A DNA stretch of 46,703 nt, taken from the IMG/VR virus record IMGVR_UViG_3300028146_000016, positions 1-46,703 of that record, one strand, 5' to 3'. Below are positions 28,373 to 34,774 of the stretch, piece by piece. The notes under the pieces are model-generated. The model searched no databases, was not told where the DNA came from, and worked only from the letters and a program-made list of their open reading frames with translations. Both the position numbers and the translations under genes were made by a program. Each line of letters opens with the position of its first letter. Position 1 is the first letter of the stretch. This stretch comes from a virus.

Positions 28373-28530
28373 GCCTGCTCCTGTTGCGCGAGCCACGCCT
28401 TGGCGGCAGCGATAGCCTCGGCCAATTCCTGCGCCTGCGCGGCGGTGATCTTGCCCGGTCCTTCGCCGCCAGCGGCGTTGAGTGCCGGGAACGCGGCGTT
28501 GACTAGGCGGGTCAGCACGGGCAGGGTCAT
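28369..28530 (-). CDS. Small helical protein (53 aa)
   Basis: A 53-aa protein of unknown function (MTLPVLTRLVNAAFPALNAA, then helix KITAAQAQELAEAIAAAKAW). It overlaps the holin-like gene before it and the gene after it by 4 nt, so it belongs to the lysis cassette. No membrane segment is evident. Confidence 0.5.
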   Translation of the reverse strand: MTLPVLTRLVNAAFPALNAAGGEGPGKITAAQAQELAEAIAAAKAWLAQQEQA

Positions 28531-28739
28531 TCCGGTCCCCGAATGAGGATGTCCGACTCGCGGGGTGGCGTGAGATAGCTTGCGGCGAAGCTGATCACGG
28601 TCGAGATAGCGACGGCGATTTCCGGCGGAATGTCCACCTTGCCCCAGGTCTTCACCGCCCAGACCACGATCATCGTCACTGCCCCGGCAATGCCAGCGGC
28701 GAGGGTTTTCGTGGTTGGCGCGGGGCTGCTCTGGATCAC
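28527..28739 (-). CDS. Holin (putative)
   Basis: A 70-aa protein with two hydrophobic segments (about 12-31 AAGIAGAVTMIVVWAVKTW and about 38-58 PPEIAVAISTVISFAASYL), a charged N-terminus and tail. Size and topology fit a class II holin that permeabilises the inner membrane at the end of infection. It lies 875 nt downstream of the lysozyme gene in the same operon. An alternative membrane candidate is the gene at 30091. Confidence 0.65.
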   Translation of the reverse strand: MIQSSPAPTTKTLAAGIAGAVTMIVVWAVKTWGKVDIPPEIAVAISTVISFAASYLTPPRESDILIRGPE

Positions 28740-29140
28740 TGGCAGCGCGCCCGATCAACCGTCGCCGATCCGGTCGGATGACCGCTGGCGTCGAACACGG
28801 TGCGCACGCAATTACCGTTCGTATCCAGCGATAGCGCGACCGAGGCCGGGGCAACCACCGGCACCTTGACCGGATTGACCGTGGTCGCGGTCATGGTGCC
28901 GTCAGTTCCGACCGTCACCGTTCCGTTCTGCTTGGTCTCGTCGAGGTTGATGTAAACCACAACGCCGGTTCCCCACGGCCCCATGATCTTGCTGTAGACC
29001 GCGGTTGCGTTCTTGTCGGCCGCCATCGCCCGCAACTGGCCGACCGACATATCGGGTCCTCCACCGATGGCTGCACAGCCCGAGAGCAGCAGCGTCCCGA
29101 GCGCGACGGCGAGAGCCAGCGCGAAGACGAGGCGCATCAC
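28736..29140 (-). CDS. Lipoprotein (putative)
   Basis: 134 aa. An N-terminal signal (MMRLVFALALAVALGTLLLSGCA) has the lipobox LLSGC with Cys at about 22, so the mature protein would be anchored to a membrane. The rest is a strand-rich domain (TAVYSKIMGPWGTGVVVYIN). It may act in lysis as an outer-membrane spanin partner or block superinfection. No second spanin was identified with certainty. Confidence 0.6.
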   Translation of the reverse strand: MMRLVFALALAVALGTLLLSGCAAIGGGPDMSVGQLRAMAADKNATAVYSKIMGPWGTGVVVYINLDETKQNGTVTVGTDGTMTATTVNPVKVPVVAPASVALSLDTNGNCVRTVFDASGHPTGSATVDRARCQ

Positions 29141-29457
29141 ACGCCCGGATCGGCGGCAGCGGTCGCGGTGTTGAGCGCGTCGGCCTCGGCCTGGATCTGC
29201 GCCGCAGCGGCCTGCACCGCCGGGTCGGTCGATTGTCCCAGCTTGGTCGCGAGGTCTTGCAGCACGGTCGCCGTGTGATCGACGGCGGTGATGAGGTTGG
29301 TTACAGAAGTCTTGAGGTCGTCGATGGCAGCCACGGTGTTTGCTCCTTGAGCGTTGATGGAATCGCCAACGTAGATCAGGGCGGCGATCAGGCCCGAAAA
29401 GGGATTGAAGGGGCCGGGCTTCGGCGGCTTGTCCGGCGGCGGTTTAGGCGGCGGCAT
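29137..29457 (-). CDS. Pro-rich and helical late protein
   Basis: A 106-aa protein. It has a proline-rich N-terminus (PPPKPPPDKPPKPGPFNPFS), one weak hydrophobic stretch (GLIAALIYVGD), then a long helix (about 37-105, with coiled-coil heptads). Function unknown. Its start lies inside the end of the zinc-ribbon gene at 29444, and its stop is coupled to the lipoprotein start. Confidence 0.55.
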   Translation of the reverse strand: MPPPKPPPDKPPKPGPFNPFSGLIAALIYVGDSINAQGANTVAAIDDLKTSVTNLITAVDHTATVLQDLATKLGQSTDPAVQAAAAQIQAEADALNTATAAADPGV

Positions 29458-29584
29458 GGCGCTTCCGGCGTGGCTCGTCCCACTGCGCCGACTTGCAATG
29501 CGGGCACCGGGCCGGTTTCTTCACCCGGGGCCACCAGCGATATTTGCAGCGCAGGCATCGGAGTTTTTTGACCATGACCAGCAT
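29444..29584 (-). CDS. Zinc-ribbon mini-protein (46 aa)
   Basis: A 46-aa protein (MLVMVKKLRCLRCKYRWWPR onward). CLRC at 10-13 and CPHC at 27-30 form a complete zinc ribbon, and the remainder is strongly basic. It is probably a DNA- or RNA-binding factor of the late operon. A second in-frame start at 29575 is possible. It overlaps the next gene by 14 nt. Confidence 0.5.
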   Translation of the reverse strand: MLVMVKKLRCLRCKYRWWPRVKKPARCPHCKSAQWDEPRRKRHAAA

Positions 29585-29614
29585 GGCGTCATCATATCCC
29601 CACTACCATGATAG

Positions 29615-30094
29615 TCAAGGTCGTTTCGAGTAATCGCCATCGGTCCAGATCGCCACCTCCGCCAGCCGCCTGCGAGTGAGCCCCAGCACTACCCTGCCGC
29701 CGGCATGATCCCAGCGGCCGATCTGGTAGGGCACGTCATCGAATTCCAGCGCGTTGATTCGGGCGAGCAGAGTGCTGGGCTTGCCGTTCTTGAGCACCAC
29801 GAAGCCGTCCTTCACGCCCTTGTGCCCGGCGCCGACATTGAAGCAGAAGTCGGTCAGGCAGTCGAATTCCTGTTGCGTGAGCGTGACCTGCACGGCTGCC
29901 TCGACCAGTTCCGCCGCCCAGCCAAGGTCTTGGCCCAGCGTCTGCTCGGCCCATGCCAGCGTCACTGGCAGGTGCGACGGATCGCAGGTATGGCCGTAGC
30001 CGATGGCGTAGTGGCCGCTGCCGTCGTTGTAGGGCGTGGTGCGCAAAGCCTCCCAGCCCCTGGTGAACTCGAACAGTTCAGGCGAAGGCGTCAT
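29615..30094 (-). CDS. Endolysin, GH24 lysozyme-like
   Basis: 159 aa. The N-terminal active-site region reads FTRGWEALRTTPYNDGSGHY, AIGYGHTCD. Catalytic E15 and D24 stand 9 apart as in T4-type lysozymes. The third position, Thr26 in T4, is Ala30 here. The lower part has LTQQEFDCLTDFCFNVGAG and GLTRRRLAEVAIW, both typical. No signal sequence is present, so release needs the holin. It would cleave the glycan of the peptidoglycan. Confidence 0.88.
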   Translation of the reverse strand: MTPSPELFEFTRGWEALRTTPYNDGSGHYAIGYGHTCDPSHLPVTLAWAEQTLGQDLGWAAELVEAAVQVTLTQQEFDCLTDFCFNVGAGHKGVKDGFVVLKNGKPSTLLARINALEFDDVPYQIGRWDHAGGRVVLGLTRRRLAEVAIWTDGDYSKRP

Positions 30095-30402
30095 TCGTTG
30101 CCGCCCATTTCGCGCTCGTGAACGTGCTTGGCCGTCTCCAGAATGTGCTGCATCTGGTTCGCCTGAATCATCGCCTCGCGCCAGCTTTCGAGCTTGGTGA
30201 TGCGGATGTCGAGCCGATGCACGTCCTCCAACACCAACCCCTTCAACTCCCCCACCGACTTGATCACGGCATCGAACTGGTGCAGCACCCGCATGAAAAA
30301 CCAGGTGAGGCAGGCGATGAAGGCCGCGCCGACCAGACCGAAGGCCCAGGTCAGGACTTGAACGACAAGCTGCACGTCGGCGGCGGCGGCGATGGTGGTC
30401 AT
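30091..30402 (-). CDS. Membrane protein of the lysis region
   Basis: A 103-aa protein. One long hydrophobic stretch (LVVQVLTWAFGLVGAAFIAC, extended by LTWFFMRVL) is followed by a coiled-coil tail (LEDVHRLDIRITKLESWREA). This fits an i-spanin-like or holin-associated protein with the helix in the inner membrane. The start is ATG at 30402, and the lysozyme ATG overlaps its stop. The upstream sequence at 30419-30513 belongs to the HNH leader. Confidence 0.6.
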   Translation of the reverse strand: MTTIAAAADVQLVVQVLTWAFGLVGAAFIACLTWFFMRVLHQFDAVIKSVGELKGLVLEDVHRLDIRITKLESWREAMIQANQMQHILETAKHVHEREMGGNE

Positions 30403-30418
30403 GGTGAGCGGTTCCACA

Positions 30419-30484
30419 TGCTATGATGCAGGAGCCGGGACATGCGGTTGCAACCGCCATGCTGCCCATACAGCACTTACCGGC
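30419..30484 (+). promoter_or_regulatory. HNH leader, copy A: promoter and two-hairpin element
   Basis: An extended -10 (TGCTATGAT, 30419-30427) is followed by exactly 6 nt and then by a 51-nt element (30434-30484). GCCGG pairs with CCGGC as the outer stem. Inside are GACAT, hairpin GCGGT-TGCA-ACCGC, CA, hairpin TGCTG-CCCATA-CAGCA and CTTA. Transcription should start near the first G of the outer stem, so the structure would form the 5' end of the HNH mRNA. The same layout occurs at 32304. Confidence 0.65.
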
Positions 30485-30513
30485 GAGTCTTCAATTACCC
30501 TATGGGGGGTGTC

Positions 30514-30984
30514 ATGGCAAGAAAAGAATCGGTTGCCGAACTTCTGGAACGTCGTAGCGAACGCATTACCGAATGTGGCTGCCAGATTTGGCTTGGATGT
30601 TGCGGTGCGCAAGGACATGGACAGGCCAACGTAAATGGCCGCCGAGTCTTGGTTCATCGGCTTGCATGGGAATTGAAGCGCGGACCAATTCCTGACGGCA
30701 TGTGCATCTGTCACCACTGCGATATTGGCTCTTGCATCAATGTCTATCACTTGTTCATGGGAACTCGCATCGACAACAATGCCGACATGCGAGCAAAAAA
30801 GCGCGACAGCCCGCCGCCACATCTTCCTCGCCATCAGCGCAAGTGTGCAGCGAAACTGACTGAGCAACAGGTTCGTTCGATCAGGGATGATCCACGACCA
30901 CAGCCAGTGATTGCCGCCGACTACGGAATACGCCAGCCAACCGTGAGCAAGATCAAATTGCGGCAGCGTTGGGCGCATATCTAA
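30514..30984 (+). CDS. HNH endonuclease, copy A
   Basis: 156 aa beginning MARKESVAELLERRSERITE. The HNH_3-type core includes GCQIWLGCCGAQGHGQANV, VHRLAWELKRGPIPDGMCIC, HHCDIGSCINVYHLFMGT and RIDNNADM. A C-terminal helix-turn-helix (LTEQQVRSIRDDPRPQPVIA, PTVSKIKL) reads DNA. It is related to the genes at 32399 and 20355 but clearly diverged. It runs against the late operon and carries its own promoter. GGGGGG is the ribosome site. Confidence 0.85.
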   Translation: MARKESVAELLERRSERITECGCQIWLGCCGAQGHGQANVNGRRVLVHRLAWELKRGPIPDGMCICHHCDIGSCINVYHLFMGTRIDNNADMRAKKRDSPPPHLPRHQRKCAAKLTEQQVRSIRDDPRPQPVIAADYGIRQPTVSKIKLRQRWAHI

Positions 30985-32300
30985 TACTGCCACTCTGAGG
31001 CATACCCGAATTCTTGGAGAGCAGGAATCTTGCTCCGCATCTTGTCGCCAATGTCGTTGCGGTACTTCGGGTCGTTCGGCATCTTGATGCTCGCCACCGC
31101 CTTGTAGGCTTCGTCGCGGGCCTCGCGCACCGACGAGCCGAGGCCGGTCGCCACGGCGACATAGGTGCCCGCCGTGACCATCAGATTAATGTCCTTGCCG
31201 TCGTCGTTCGGTGCGCTACCGCTCATGACCTCGCACGGCGAAAGTACGTCCCAATACGGGTTTTCCTGATTGAGCGTATAGACCGGGATGCCGGTGCAGT
31301 CCTTCATGTTCTCCGGCTCGATCGGGAACGGCGGCATCGCCACCACTACGCCAACGGCGTGATCGGTCAATGGGCGGAACGTATCTCGACCGTCAAGCAA
31401 ATCGCCCATCCACTCGCACACGTCAGGATGCAGGGGCTGCACGATGTTCATCGCGGGCCAACCCATACGGGCGGTTATTTCGTATGGGCGCGGCTCGCCG
31501 TTGTCGTCGATGCCTACCGACACGTCGAACGATCCAGTATGCCCCATCTTGATCAGGTCTTTCTCCAGCGGCAGCAGTACTTCCTCGGCCAGTTTGGAAT
31601 CCTCGACGTACTTGATCGCCGTGCCCGTTTCGCCAGTGTTTTGGCCGCAGTCCCCCGGCATTTCCTTCTTATGTTCAAAACTCTCTTCCACGAATTTGCA
31701 GAAGCCGTTCTTGCCCAGCCAACCGTTCACAGCGAACTCGATTCCGGGCACGAATTCCTGCAGCATGAACTTGCACGCGGACCCATTGAATTTCTTTGCC
31801 CAGCGTCTAAGCATGAAAATCATATCTTTCGGGTCTTTGGACAAGTAAGACAGGCTCTTGTCCTTGTCGCCATCCTGCTTGCTGACGTACCGACCCTGTG
31901 TCACGGTCACATAAGTCTCTGCCTTCCTGTAGTCGCTGAATGATTCATACGGAATCGTCTTGATCCCGTGCGCCTTGAGGAATTCCTGACCTTTGCTTCG
32001 GATCAACTCCAACTGCGCCGACTCGTAACTAGGACTCAACACCGGATAGCCCTTGCGTTTGTAGCCGTCCAACTCCTTGAGCCACTTGACGCAATCGGTC
32101 TGCACGATCAAGTCGGCCCACTTGGCCCAGCGCTCCCAATCCTCGTTCTCGACCTTATCGCAGAGTCCGTCGCCGATCTGCCGCCGCTGGTGAGTTTTCT
32201 TGTCGCGCGCGATACAGAGCTTGACCGTGTGCCCAGCGGCCATGCAGCGCAGACCGAAATCCAATCCACTCGCGGTCGGATCGACAATTAGCACGCGCAC
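30981..32300 (-). CDS. ATP-grasp enzyme, PurD-like
   Basis: A 439-aa protein. VRVLIVDPTASGLDFGLRCM (1-20) is a Rossmann-like start. The ATP-grasp part contains LSPSYESAQLELIRSKGQEF, LQEFVPGIEFAVNGWLGKNG, KKEMPGDCGQNTGETGTAIKY, then PRPYEITARMGWPA. The overall order resembles phosphoribosylamine-glycine ligase. The role in a phage is unclear: purine supply, or ligation of an amino acid to a nucleotide, DNA base or cell-wall unit. The GTG at 32300 was chosen (TGAGG upstream). The ATG at 32327 lies within the HNH leader and adds nine residues unlike the family. Confidence 0.75.
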   Translation of the reverse strand: MRVLIVDPTASGLDFGLRCMAAGHTVKLCIARDKKTHQRRQIGDGLCDKVENEDWERWAKWADLIVQTDCVKWLKELDGYKRKGYPVLSPSYESAQLELIRSKGQEFLKAHGIKTIPYESFSDYRKAETYVTVTQGRYVSKQDGDKDKSLSYLSKDPKDMIFMLRRWAKKFNGSACKFMLQEFVPGIEFAVNGWLGKNGFCKFVEESFEHKKEMPGDCGQNTGETGTAIKYVEDSKLAEEVLLPLEKDLIKMGHTGSFDVSVGIDDNGEPRPYEITARMGWPAMNIVQPLHPDVCEWMGDLLDGRDTFRPLTDHAVGVVVAMPPFPIEPENMKDCTGIPVYTLNQENPYWDVLSPCEVMSGSAPNDDGKDINLMVTAGTYVAVATGLGSSVREARDEAYKAVASIKMPNDPKYRNDIGDKMRSKIPALQEFGYASEWQY

Positions 32301-32303
32301 TGT

Positions 32304-32369
32304 GCTATCCTCAAATTGCCGGGACATGCGCTATCGAGGCGCCGTGCTGCCACAACAGCACTTACCGGC
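32304..32369 (+). promoter_or_regulatory. HNH leader, copy B: promoter and two-hairpin element
   Basis: Extended -10 TG-C-TATCCT (32303-32311), 6 nt, then a 52-nt element (32318-32369). GCCGG/CCGGC is the outer stem. Inside are GACAT, hairpin GCGC-TATCGAG-GCGC, hairpin GTGCTG-CCACAA-CAGCAC and TTA. Compared with copy A the stem sequences differ but pairing is kept, while GACAT and CTTA are identical. The -35 side of both copies is not conserved. Confidence 0.65.
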
Positions 32370-32398
32370 AAAATGTCAACCGCCTTTGTGGAGGTATC

Positions 32399-32863
32399 AT
32401 GACCCGTCCTAACACGCTCGAAACGATTGCCGCTCGTTTGGAGAATGAGGTTGCACGAATCCCTGAAAGCGGTTGCCATCTTTGGCTTGGTTCACTAGAC
32501 AATACTGGTGGCTACGGATGTTTGAAAATCCATCAGCGACGCACACGATTGCACCGTCTTGCTTGGATTATAAAAAACGGACCAATCCCAGACGGTTTGT
32601 GTATCTTGCACAAATGCGACATTCCTTGTTGTGTTAATCCGTACCACCTGTTTCTTGGCACAAACGCTGAGAATACTTACGACAAAACGCGAAAGGGAAG
32701 ACAGGCCAAGGGTTCTCAGAACGGACGAGCTAAACTGACCGAACAACAAGTGATTGCTATTCGCTCTGACCCACGTTCTCATCGGGCCGTTTCTGAAGAG
32801 TACGGTGTGTCGGCCGTTCTTATCGGCCTCATTAGAAACGGGAAGAATTGGAATCATGTCTAA
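32399..32863 (+). CDS. HNH endonuclease, copy B
   Basis: 154 aa beginning MTRPNTLETIAARLENEVAR. The HNH_3-type core has GCHLWLGSLDNTGGYGCLKI, HRLAWIIKNGPIPDGLCILH, CDIPCCVNPYHLFLGT and AENTYDK. The tail helix-turn-helix (LTEQQVIAIRSDPRSHRAVS, then SAVLIGLIRNGKNW) is intact. GGAGGTATC is the ribosome site. It is convergent with the minus-strand genes at 32860 and overlaps their end by 4 nt. Confidence 0.85.
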   Translation: MTRPNTLETIAARLENEVARIPESGCHLWLGSLDNTGGYGCLKIHQRRTRLHRLAWIIKNGPIPDGLCILHKCDIPCCVNPYHLFLGTNAENTYDKTRKGRQAKGSQNGRAKLTEQQVIAIRSDPRSHRAVSEEYGVSAVLIGLIRNGKNWNHV

Positions 32864-33039
32864 GGCGGCTCGTTCCCGCTGATGCTGATCCCGTTGTCGT
32901 CAGCATCAATCCACTCCGGATCGTCGCGACCCTCGTCCCAGGGCTGACACTCGTCCAGATCGTCGCCGCTCGGCTCGGTGCGCTCGTCCTCGGGCATACG
33001 GTTAGTCATGTACCACAGGCAGTGCTGGCGCCGTTTCAT
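32860..33039 (-). CDS. Small acidic protein (59 aa)
   Basis: A 59-aa protein of unknown function (MKRRQHCLWYMTNRMPEDER, then a strongly acidic tail DECQPWDEGRDDPEWIDADD). The acidic end suggests a DNA mimic or a partner-binding segment, but nothing supports this further. It is coupled to the gene before it by ATGA. Confidence 0.45.
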   Translation of the reverse strand: MKRRQHCLWYMTNRMPEDERTEPSGDDLDECQPWDEGRDDPEWIDADDNGISISGNEPP

Positions 33040-33176
33040 TTGCGCTTCCCCTTCGGCTTGCGCCCGGTCTTGAGCGATTGCCCCGTACTCGACTGGCAGA
33101 TGCGCGCCGCGCTCGCCTTGCCGCGCTTGCGCTTGAGCTTCTGGTAACAGCGGTCTACGCGTGTTCCGGTTGGCAT
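33036..33176 (-). CDS. Small basic protein (46 aa)
   Basis: A 46-aa very basic protein (MPTGTRVDRCYQKLKRKRGK, then SAARICQSSTGQSLKTGRKP). I recall similar 45-residue phage proteins with a helix followed by an AARIxQxxTG motif and no known function. It follows the large ejection-type gene directly, in the same direction. Confidence 0.5.
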   Translation of the reverse strand: MPTGTRVDRCYQKLKRKRGKASAARICQSSTGQSLKTGRKPKGKRK

Positions 33177-33177
33177 G

Positions 33178-34773
33178 TTATTGCTCCTTCTCGGTCTGCT
33201 GCGATCCGATGACCAGCCGCATCAGCCGCTGCTGCTCCGGTGTCAGCCGGTTACGCGGATCGACGAACAGCGACTGATAGGCGCGCGACGTGGTGATGGG
33301 ATCGAACAGGCGGGCCATCAGGTGCGCGCTCATCGCCGGCGGATGCAGCACCGCCATCGGCGTCACCCGCTTGGTGAACACGTCATCGCTCACCTCCGGC
33401 GGCTTGACCGCTTTGGGGAAGGCGGCGGTGACTTCGGCCAGGCGTTTCAGTTGCCCAGTGAGCGATCCACTTTCGGCCTGCAGCGCCGCGATCTTGTAGG
33501 CATTGACCTTGCCGGTGACCGGATCGAGCGCGGCCTCGACGTTGTGGGCTTGTGCCATCGCCTTGCGCGCCTCGCGGAAGTTCTTTACCAATTCCGGCTT
33601 ATTGATGCGCTGCGCGTTCTGCTCGACCAAGTCCTCCATTGCCGTCGCGATCTTGCGCTGCACCAGCCCGAGGCGCATGGTATCGTCGGTGGCGGTTGGC
33701 GACGAGAGATTGCGGGTGGCGCCTTCACGCAGGCGCTTGATCATGCTCATCGCGCCTTCGGTGGTGTAGCCGGGCTTGACGAAGTCGATCAGCACCTGCT
33801 GTAGACCAATGTCCTTGACCGAGTTGGGGAACTCCGAGCGTAGCCGTCGCTCCGCCAAGGCGATCTTTCTGATCTCCTGGCGGAACGCCGGCGTGCTGAC
33901 GATCTGCCCGCCCAGCGCCGGATCGGTCACCACCGGCAGCCAGCCCTCGCGGTAGTGCGCGGCGCGATAGTCCTGCAGCACCGGGGGCGAGAGTTCGGTG
34001 CCCTCGGGCAGTTTCAACTCTTTGCTGATCGCGTTCTGCACCTTCTGCTGCTGCGGATCGGGCTTCATCAGCCGCGGCGGCACCGGGATGCCGAGTTCCT
34101 TGGCTTCGCCGAAGCGTTGCGTGCGCTTGGCCGCGGCGGCACGCTCCCCGGCGGCAGGCGTTGCCGCCATGCTGGCCGCGCCCGGCAGCAGCGATCCCAG
34201 CGCGGCACCGACCGCTTCCTGTCCTTCCGGGGCGATGTCAGCACCGGCTTGCGCGCCGAGACCGGAGGTTACAGCCCCCGTCACTGCCCGCCGCAACTGC
34301 TGCATGGACGGCTTACCGATCAGGGCGCTCGGAACCGCCTGCAAGGCCGCGGCAGCGTATTTGCCGCCCACCGATTCGGGTTCGGCTGCGGGCGTGATCA
34401 CCCCGGCCTTCTTACCCAACGCCTCCAGCGACTGTGAGCCGCCAACCGCAGGCGGGATCAGGTCCGGGGGCTTCCCACCCATTGCGCCGATGGCGGTTCC
34501 GGCCCCGGCGATGCCGAGATTGAGGACATTGCGGGCGAAGTCGACCGGCAGCCCGCCCAATTGGGCTACACCCTTGCTCAGATTGCCGCCAATGAAGGCG
34601 AGCGTCGACGGCTCGGCTTCGGCCTCGGCGGGCTTAGCCGCCGGTTCTGTCGACTTAGCCGTCGGCTCTTTGTACGCCTTGATCTGCGCCAGGATCTGCT
34701 CGTCGCTCGCCCCTTCGGGTCCGGTCACCCGATATTTGGTCCCGTCCGGTGCGGTGACGTTGTACTCGGCCAT
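33178..34773 (-). CDS. Ejection-type internal virion protein (putative)
   Basis: 531 aa. The N-terminus (MAEYNVTAPDGTKYRVTGPE, GASDEQILAQIKAYK) is an APDGTxYxVTGPEGAxxEQI pattern shared by many phage proteins. An Ala/Gly-rich hydrophobic region follows (about 75-205) that may cross membranes, then a long helical part (about 215-500). The size and position after gp10-like and two other large proteins fit a pilot or ejection protein that enters the host envelope with the DNA. No lytic domain is recognised. Confidence 0.65.
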   Translation of the reverse strand: MAEYNVTAPDGTKYRVTGPEGASDEQILAQIKAYKEPTAKSTEPAAKPAEAEAEPSTLAFIGGNLSKGVAQLGGLPVDFARNVLNLGIAGAGTAIGAMGGKPPDLIPPAVGGSQSLEALGKKAGVITPAAEPESVGGKYAAAALQAVPSALIGKPSMQQLRRAVTGAVTSGLGAQAGADIAPEGQEAVGAALGSLLPGAASMAATPAAGERAAAAKRTQRFGEAKELGIPVPPRLMKPDPQQQKVQNAISKELKLPEGTELSPPVLQDYRAAHYREGWLPVVTDPALGGQIVSTPAFRQEIRKIALAERRLRSEFPNSVKDIGLQQVLIDFVKPGYTTEGAMSMIKRLREGATRNLSSPTATDDTMRLGLVQRKIATAMEDLVEQNAQRINKPELVKNFREARKAMAQAHNVEAALDPVTGKVNAYKIAALQAESGSLTGQLKRLAEVTAAFPKAVKPPEVSDDVFTKRVTPMAVLHPPAMSAHLMARLFDPITTSRAYQSLFVDPRNRLTPEQQRLMRLVIGSQQTEKEQ

Positions 34774-34774
34774 T

